Positions 25,636 through 33,900 of a DNA stretch of 64,000 nt are shown here, in pieces. The first letter of the stretch is position 1, and every line of letters starts with the position of its first letter. A program made the translations under genes and the position numbers. The notes beneath the pieces were generated by a model. That model made no database searches, was not told the origin of the DNA, and worked only from the letters and a program-made list of their open reading frames with translations. The DNA is taken from the NCBI GenBank assembly GCA_029721515.1, contig CM056563.1, positions 4,542,454 to 4,606,453 on the forward strand, written 5' to 3'. The stretch is from Synanceia verrucosa. Its lineage: Eukaryota > Chordata > Actinopteri > Perciformes > Synanceiidae.

Positions 25636-27765
25636 GGACAGTCTATGGTTGTGTCTGCTCAATAGTTCCACCAGCTTCGTTTCTGGCTTCGCAGTCTTCT
25701 CAACTCTGGGCTTCATGGCCCAGAAACAGGAAATTCCCATCAACATGGTGGTTGAATCAGGTATGATTAAGCTTAAAGTCACTGATTCTAACAGACATGA
25801 TAATCAAATGTTGGGAAGGGACAGTTAATATCTCCTCTGTCCTCTCAGGACCTGGGCTGGCGTTCATTGCATTTCCTCAGGCTGTAGCCATGATGCCCCT
25901 GTCTCAGCTATGGGCTGCCTGCTTCTTCATTATGGTCATTCTGTTGGGACTGGACACACTGGTAACACCAAGAGCACACATGACATAATACTGATATTCT
26001 TCTTAAAGTATTCACATAATGTATAAAGATATACTCCAACTGTTTGTGCTGGATCAGTAAATGTACCTTAACCTTCAAGATGAAACCAAACCGTTCAACA
26101 CAAGATCAACGCAAGTCCCACAATAAATGACACACTTAACAATACAAAATAAAATGTGGAACATGTTAGAACACCATAGGAACTAAATCTGTTTGTCATG
26201 CATTTGTTTTAAATCAAACCAAAACAAAACAAAAAAAAAAATGATTTATAGATTTTCAGGTTTCCTATTTTGTGCACAAATGGACAATGGAAAAAAAAAG
26301 CCTGGACGATTCCAGCATTTCATCCAATTCTGATATTTTCATTTGCCGCAACTTGCGTACTAGGGTCCAGTCTGTCGTCTCTCGCAAACTCCTGGTTTAA
26401 CGAGCTTCGTGTCTACAAATGACTGCGTGTGTACAGAAATCACTGTGAACCGGCTCTGAGATTGAGGAATTATTACATTCATTTGGAATTATTCTTTTTC
26501 CATAAAACTATTGAAGACCATCATTGATTAAACTTGTGCGATAGAGTGAATGTCTTCTGTATTTTACTGAAATATTAGTGACACAATGATTTTAAGCCGA
26601 TTTTCAGTCCGGATAGCCAAGGAAATGAAGGAGTCTAAGTCCAGACGACGCTCCGCTTATACAAACTCATCCTGTATTGGAACCACCAGTCCGGTGAGGA
26701 ACAAATCATGCAGAGCCTGCTTGTTCCAGCCACTGTGCACTGCAATGATCCAGGAACTCAAATGCGTACTCTGCTACTGGGCGGTTTCCCTGAACCAGCT
26801 AGGGTAGAGTCCTGCCCAGGCATCGGTCTGTCAAACATCTTAAGGAAAGATTCTATAAACAGTTCAGAGTAGTTACAGAAGGGGGATCCCTGAGCCCACT
26901 CTGTGGTGTGGTCCCTGAAGTCGTCCTGCCTGATAGAGAGATCGACCACCCTCTGACACATATGACGGCAACTTTCTTCGCATGCCAACTGAGGTGATTG
27001 TCCTGAGCCCAAGCAAGCTCTATCAGCTGGGTTCAGGTCAGTGAGTTCTGTGAGACAGTCCTTCAGAATAAGAATTTATATTATTGTTACAGAACAAGTG
27101 TTCTCAAATGCTGGCAAGGATAACTCAAGGACGTGACAAAAATAAACTGAAATTACACATTACAGCAAAATCCAATCTGACAAAATGAAAAAAACATAAA
27201 CGCTCCTAAGGAGCCCTGCAAGTCTATAGCTACACAGTACGACTATGTCAAAGAGAGATTTACTGAATTGTGGACCAGGATGAAGCAAAAATCTTAATAA
27301 CGCTAAGATAAAAAGTACAACAAAACATGCTCATAAAAGAGGCAAAATACAAAGAGGGATGTTAACTACTAACTGAAACCAAAAATGAAATGCCCACAGA
27401 GGGGGAAAAATGGTAACATTAATAAAGTAATTCTTTGTCTTCTTCTTCTTCTTCTTCTTCTTCTTCTTCTTTTTCCTGAGGTGCAAGATTAGGATACTTA
27501 TCAACAACATGGATGTGAAACATGGAGATGTGAGACACATGGGACGAGACAATTTCACAGTAGACAGGAGGAGGACAGGACTATTTAAACTTGAAGAAAT
27601 GGGAAACAGCTGGAAACAATCGAGGGAGGGGCACACAATCACCAGACACGGGAGACAGGAGGTCAGGAACAAAAGCTCTGAAACGAGAAGAAGACAGCAT
27701 TACTACAAAATAAAATCAGAAAGAGACAAGACAACAAGAGTGACAAGACAAAATAGCTAACTTAA

Positions 27766-27832
<67 letters not shown>

Positions 27833-30800
27833 AGACTAGCAAATCTTACTCTCTGCTGGTTTGGTTTGATTTTGCAACCCTGGATCCTAAAAATGTAAGG
27901 ACAACTGGCAGCAAAATTCATCTGGCTCCATTTGTTTAATTGGAAATGTCAGATGGTACTGGGGTTGAAAGACTTAAAATGATTTGAAGTATAATGTAGC
28001 TCCTCCTGTACAAGAGGCGTGTTTTTGTTGTCATGGCGACAGTTCCTTCCCTTTTCCGCTCTGTCTGTCCATTGGACTCCGGGCCGTAACCCGATGACAG
28101 GCTGACCATGGCACCGATGAGTCAGCATCGCTCCTTCCGAAACCTGGATACAAACTGGGGTGTCCAATCTGATACAATGTCCCAAGGAAACTCATGGATA
28201 CTCAAGACGCGATTAAACATAGTCTCTGCTGTTTCTCTGACAGACGGCACCTTAGGCATGACAATGAAGTGCATCATTTTTGAGAACCTGTCCACCATTG
28301 TGAGCACACCCCGCCCACAGTCACAGGCTCATTCAAAGAAAAGCATGTCTCCTGACAACTCTCCCCCACCCCCTTACAGTTCCTGTCAATGAGTGGGTTG
28401 TGCTGACATCACCAGGGGTATCTCAAAACAATGTCATGATTGGCAGAGTCAAAACTATGGAAGCACAACATTTCTCGATGTTCTGCTATGGCAATCATGA
28501 CAGGCCCAGTCTTATGTGTCACCCTAAACAGCTTGGTTTAGGAAACAGGAGGGAGTGGTGGTGCAGTAGCACTGTCACCTCAGAGCAAGAAGGTACTGGG
28601 GTTTGATTCCTCGCCAGGGGCCTTTCTGTGTGGAGTTAGCATGTTCCCCCTGTGTCTGCTTGAGTTCTCTCTGGGTACCCTGGCTTCCTCCCACCAAGAT
28701 TCTACTTGGAAACTTGAAAAAATGTTTTTTGTGGTTACAGACTGGATTTGGCAGTTGACTGTTTTTTAATTTTGGGGGTTCCCTTCTGTCTCTGGACTTT
28801 GCATGCACTAATTTGTGCCTTTTGCATCAATGTATGATGGGAATGAAGACCACACCTTGCGTGTTTTTGCATACTGTTCACTATATCTGTGGATGGGTTT
28901 GCATTATAGTTAATGGAATGACCACTGAGTTTTATACCAATTTTGAATGGTGCCTTGTGCAGTGGTACTTAACAGTATTTGACACCCTATGAATGAAGAT
29001 GAGCTGACTGAATAGAGCAAAAAAGAGTCAACCTGCTTGAGGGTTGTTGAAGATGTTTCACCTCTCATCCAAGAGGTTTCTTCAGTTCTGACTGACTGGC
29101 CAAAAAGAAACAATAGAAACCACCAGAACAACAAGTCACTGGATTCTTCACTGTACTAGACAGCATACATTGGACATGGGCTGAATTTTGATGTAACGTT
29201 TTTTTTTTACTTGTTCTCTTTTCTGTGTGTGTGTGTGTGTGTGTGTGTTAGTTTACAGATTTGGAAACTATAGCATCATCAGTTATTGACATGTTTCCAG
29301 GACAGATGCGCAGACCCTGGCGGAGAGAAATATTTCTCGTCTTCTTCTGCGCCATCATCTTCATCATACAGATCTCTCTAACCACTCAGGTACTACACAG
29401 GCCTGTGTAACCTTATCCAAACACAGGAGCTAACCCCCAGCATTATTCTCATATTCTCTTCTTAGCGAGTATTTTTGGGTGACACTAGAAATACGTACCT
29501 CATTTGTTCACAGGGAGGAGTGTACCTGTTCAAGCTGGTTGACTACTATGGAGCTAATGGAATATGTTTAATATTTGTGTCTGTGGTCCAGTGTGTGGCT
29601 GTTGGCTGGGCCTTTGGTAAGGGATATAAATATCATGTTTGAATTATCCTGTACAGCCCACACAGAAACTGACTAGGTCGCCTTATTTCATAGTTTGTCA
29701 GTTGGTAAGCACTCCAGATAACTAAATGTATATGCACAGTTAAATTACGTTATTGTTTTGTGGTTATGCAGTTGAGAAGACGGACTTGAATTATATGGCT
29801 AAATAATGTCAGAGTTAGGAAAAAGTCAGGAACATTCATAAATAGGCCTGCAGTACATGTATTGAACTGAACTGTTTCTGTACGCACTTGTTCGGTTCAG
29901 CCCACTGCTGTACCGCAACAGTGCAGAACGTTGAGAAAAAAAAGGAATGAAGGACACTGTTTAATTGAAACTTTAAATTCACCCAAGTTCCACACAGACA
30001 GACTGAAGGAGTGCATATTGACCCAGAATCACTTGTGTAGAGTACACGCGGAACCTATGCGAGATGAACTTCGTGGAGGTCCCGTGGACTCACCCCTAAT
30101 TTTGAGAGGCGCCTGGCTGCAGACCTCCACTGTGAGGTCGCTTCTGGTGCAGGCTCAACTGTCAGAACCCACCTCCACTGTCAGGACGGGAAGTGAGGAT
30201 GTTTTTTTTGGGTGGGGAGGTAGGGAGGACATTTTGAAAGGGACATTTTCACCTTCCTTTTAATTCGGGAAAGACCAGCAAGTGAGCATCTACCCCGAGT
30301 AGCGATGAGTTTCTGATTTTTATTATCCACACCCTAAAATATTTCCATGTTTCCTGTGTTCTTCGTCTATATAGGTGCCATAAAATAGTGGCATTATAGA
30401 AGTCAATAATGGAAATTACCAAATGTTACATGTCGGTTGTTGTTTTAGATGACTCCACAGTTAACGTTCACCTAGCGGTTAGCATAAATACCTAAGGATT
30501 CTTAACTTTTTAGTGCATAATGTAAAGTCACTGTTCACATTTGTTTGTAACGTCATAAAACTGTCCTTTGATTAGGTGGACATAGTCACAAAGTTAAAAG
30601 TGTATTTCTGAAATCACGAATGTAATAGTGACACAGTGACACAACTATCAACACTATGCAACACTATGTTTTGCCAGAGGTCGACCAGCTAATTATTGAT
30701 ATCACCTGTTTAATTACATGGCACATTGTCCCTTTTTTATTTTCCATCTCTGTTGTATACTACAGTAACATTATATAAACAATCAGTCTGTATATATATA

Positions 30801-30943
30801 TGTATATATATATGTGTATATACGTATATACACATACTATATAATGATATACACGTATATATGTATATGTATATGTGTATATACGTGTATACACGTATAT
30901 ACACATACATATACATATATACACGTATATGTATATATACGTG

Positions 30944-30975
<32 letters not shown>

Positions 30976-33900
30976 TATGTATATATATGGCAATCATTAA
31001 TGAGAAGTGTTTTGAAAAAGACAAAGGCCAATGCTTCAGATTTCTTTGAATTAATACAGGTTATGAATGTTTTTTTGTCCTAGATTTGGACAGAATAAAT
31101 CAAAATGTCCATGTTGGAGCTCATGCACAACATAAAAGGAAGTTACATATAAATAAAAACTATATAGACAAGGAATTTTCATGTTGTTTACTAATTAAAA
31201 AAACTAAATTAAAAAAACTAAAAAAACTAAACTAAATAAGTTTACTGAAACGATTCAACCAGAAGTGCATTCACAATTTTATTTTGAAATGTATCCCTCG
31301 CATTTCCCTTCCTGATAGTGGTGGTAGCCTGAGAGTGGAACCTGCGGTGGAAGCGACCTCACAGTGGAGGTCTGCAGCCAGGATCTCTTGCTAATTTCCA
31401 CTGGATGCGGAACGCACCAGATCCACCTGCTGTGGCTCCGCAGGACAGCTGGAATCCTCGAGAATGACATGTCGCTGACTAACATGATCTCGCAAATTCA
31501 CAGAGAATCTCGAGATATAGCGGGTTGTAGCAGAGCGTCAGTGAATGAGAACCACCATGTGTCCACTGAGTAGAAGGAAATTGATTAAAATATTAAAATT
31601 GATGGAAATTTCACAGGAAAGTACTACGAGGCAGTTCTTTGGAAGCTCTGATGACTGCGGACATTACCCTCACAGTGAGCAGCTTTAGACGGAACAGCAG
31701 CTCATTGGTTCATGCAAGAGTTGCTTTGCCATAAGGCTCTAAAACCTTTATCATGCCAACCTGAAAGTGAAAGATTGAAGAAGTAATACTAATGTTTAGA
31801 ATACATTGACTTGGAGTAATATTTTATTTATGTTTTTGTTTTATATTTTATTTATATTTTATTTATAGCAGCAGGCTTATATTGTTTCTGGTTTTCTATA
31901 TTATATTGTTGAAAACAATTAGAAAAAAGGGTCAATAATTCATGATAAATGAATGAAAGACATTTTGAGGGTTCTTCTTTCTTATTATACCATCAAAAAA
32001 AAAAAGAAAAGAACCATGGCATTCAAAACTGAAAACATACCAAACCAAAAATTTGTGTAATCATACAGGCCTAATCATAAAAGAGATTAGTATAAGTTGG
32101 TGGTAGAGTAGTATAGATAATGATACATTATTAAAATAACTTCATTTTCAATTATTTAACTGTTATTTATTAATGTTATATTTTTGGTTATTGAGCTCCA
32201 TACAAACCTGTCATATTCTAATAAGTGGTTACTGAAATAGTTAACTGTCCTTTTGTTACTAACAAACAAACTGTAATAATCATGCAGGGGCTGAGAGGCT
32301 GTGTGATGCAGTTGACGACATGACAGGACAGAGGCCTTGGATTTTTTTCAAACTGTGCTGGCGTTACTTCACTCCTGTTATCTGCCTGGTGAGTTATAAA
32401 CTGTTGACAGCTGCTAGAGTCTGGAAAAAAAAAAGCAGAAATGACTGTGATGGTCATGGAGTGACCGCACAGAGAAGCCCTCCATAGAGACTGTTCTACA
32501 CTCACACACGTTCACACATACACGTGCACTCACATACGGGCTTTTACATTCACGCTTGTGTGTGGCATAATCGAGCGGACGTGGCCTGCTATTTGAAATA
32601 TATAATGTATATGTGTAAAGAGACATGCCAGACTATTTGGTTATGCTGTGGACATTTATATGATAAAAGCAATATTTTTGCATAAATGGATTACCCTTTG
32701 TGTTGGTTGTAGTCTTTGGTCTGGCGGTGTCCGTCCAGTAGCATTGGTCCTACAGCAGAAAGGGGTCATCAGGAAACAACCTTTTATTTATTTGGTTCTG
32801 GCCTGAACTGGGCTAGTTCATGCAATTTACGGCCAATGGGATGACGGAGGTGGCTTTGATCAGATCACCTGAGTATTGTGTCTTTTCATGTGCTATGAGG
32901 ACGAAATGGTTAGATGTGTATTTAATAAATCGACTTATTTGCATATGCAGGAATTGGTGTTTGTGTTTCAGAGTCTGTCTTTCTGTATAGGTGTTAATTG
33001 TTTTCGTGTTCACTGTTGTTTGTAAATGGTGCTGGCCAACTGCTATATATGTTGGGCTGTTGAGTGTCTTGGGAAAAATGTGGGTTGAATGTTATGCTGC
33101 ATATGAGTAATAGGGTTGCTGAAATTATTAAGATTTTGTCTTCTGCAAACTAAGAGGTAGTAGAATCCCTGATTCTTTTCAATTCCATTCGTTGATTTGA
33201 ATTTGCCAATGGACTCTTATCGTTTGGATTATTTTTCCCTTCCATACCTGAAATTAAAAATTATATTTTCCATCCTCACAATGACATGAAATGAAGAAAA
33301 CTGTGGTGAGGCAATGTAAACAATAAAGTGAAGCGAGACATAATTCATATGTCTCTTTTGTGACTAGATGTAAAATCAACTTCCTTGGCTTTGAAAATCA
33401 CTCCTAATGTCTATAGTTTAAAAAACAAGCAACAAAAACCTGAATCATTTGAGACTAACATTGGGTAGGATGCAATCTGAATGGATCATTAAATCAACTA
33501 GTTTAATATAGGTTACATTTATTTTTTTCAGCATTATGTTTTTTCAGGTTGTTCATACCATTCTTCTGAATGTGATAACTCAGGAATTTCTTAAATTAAC
33601 ACAAATGTTGACTCAAAATCAAAGGCGGACTACTTGGGTTTTATCCATCCCACTTTTTAACCATCTTATGTCAGGAACGCCTGGATGAAATTTCTTCAAA
33701 TTTGCCATTTTAGCCCATATATAGTATATAGTTGCATCACCTTTATCATGTACACCATAGGATATTTTCCAGATTACATTTAAAAATCAATAAACCCGCA
33801 TCATCCACATTATAACTTATCACTGTATGTTGTACTGTCAAAACTTAAAGATAAAAGGGCATTTAAATTGTCTTTTTTCATTTCATTTTCATTTTAATTG

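Larger units (their letters stand above)
25962..29251 (+). other. SLC6 copy A intron 9, repeat-rich
   Basis: 3.3 kb containing gypsy gag, LTR-like and integrase pieces, two microsatellites, a SINE fragment and an interspersed repeat near 28985, each listed separately. 25962-26580 and 28700-28980 hold nothing recognised. Confidence 0.6.
29617..32287 (+). other. SLC6 copy A intron 11
   Basis: 2.67 kb. Holds an inverted pair of interspersed repeats (30010-30260 and 31290-31580) and a TA/GT microsatellite between them. 31590-32280 has nothing recognised. Confidence 0.6.

Noticed and set aside
29252..29257. Acceptor TTTACAG at 29257 for exon 10
   Set aside because: It would start the exon two bases out of phase with exon 9 (phase 0); the TTAG acceptor at 29251 keeps the frame and family alignment.
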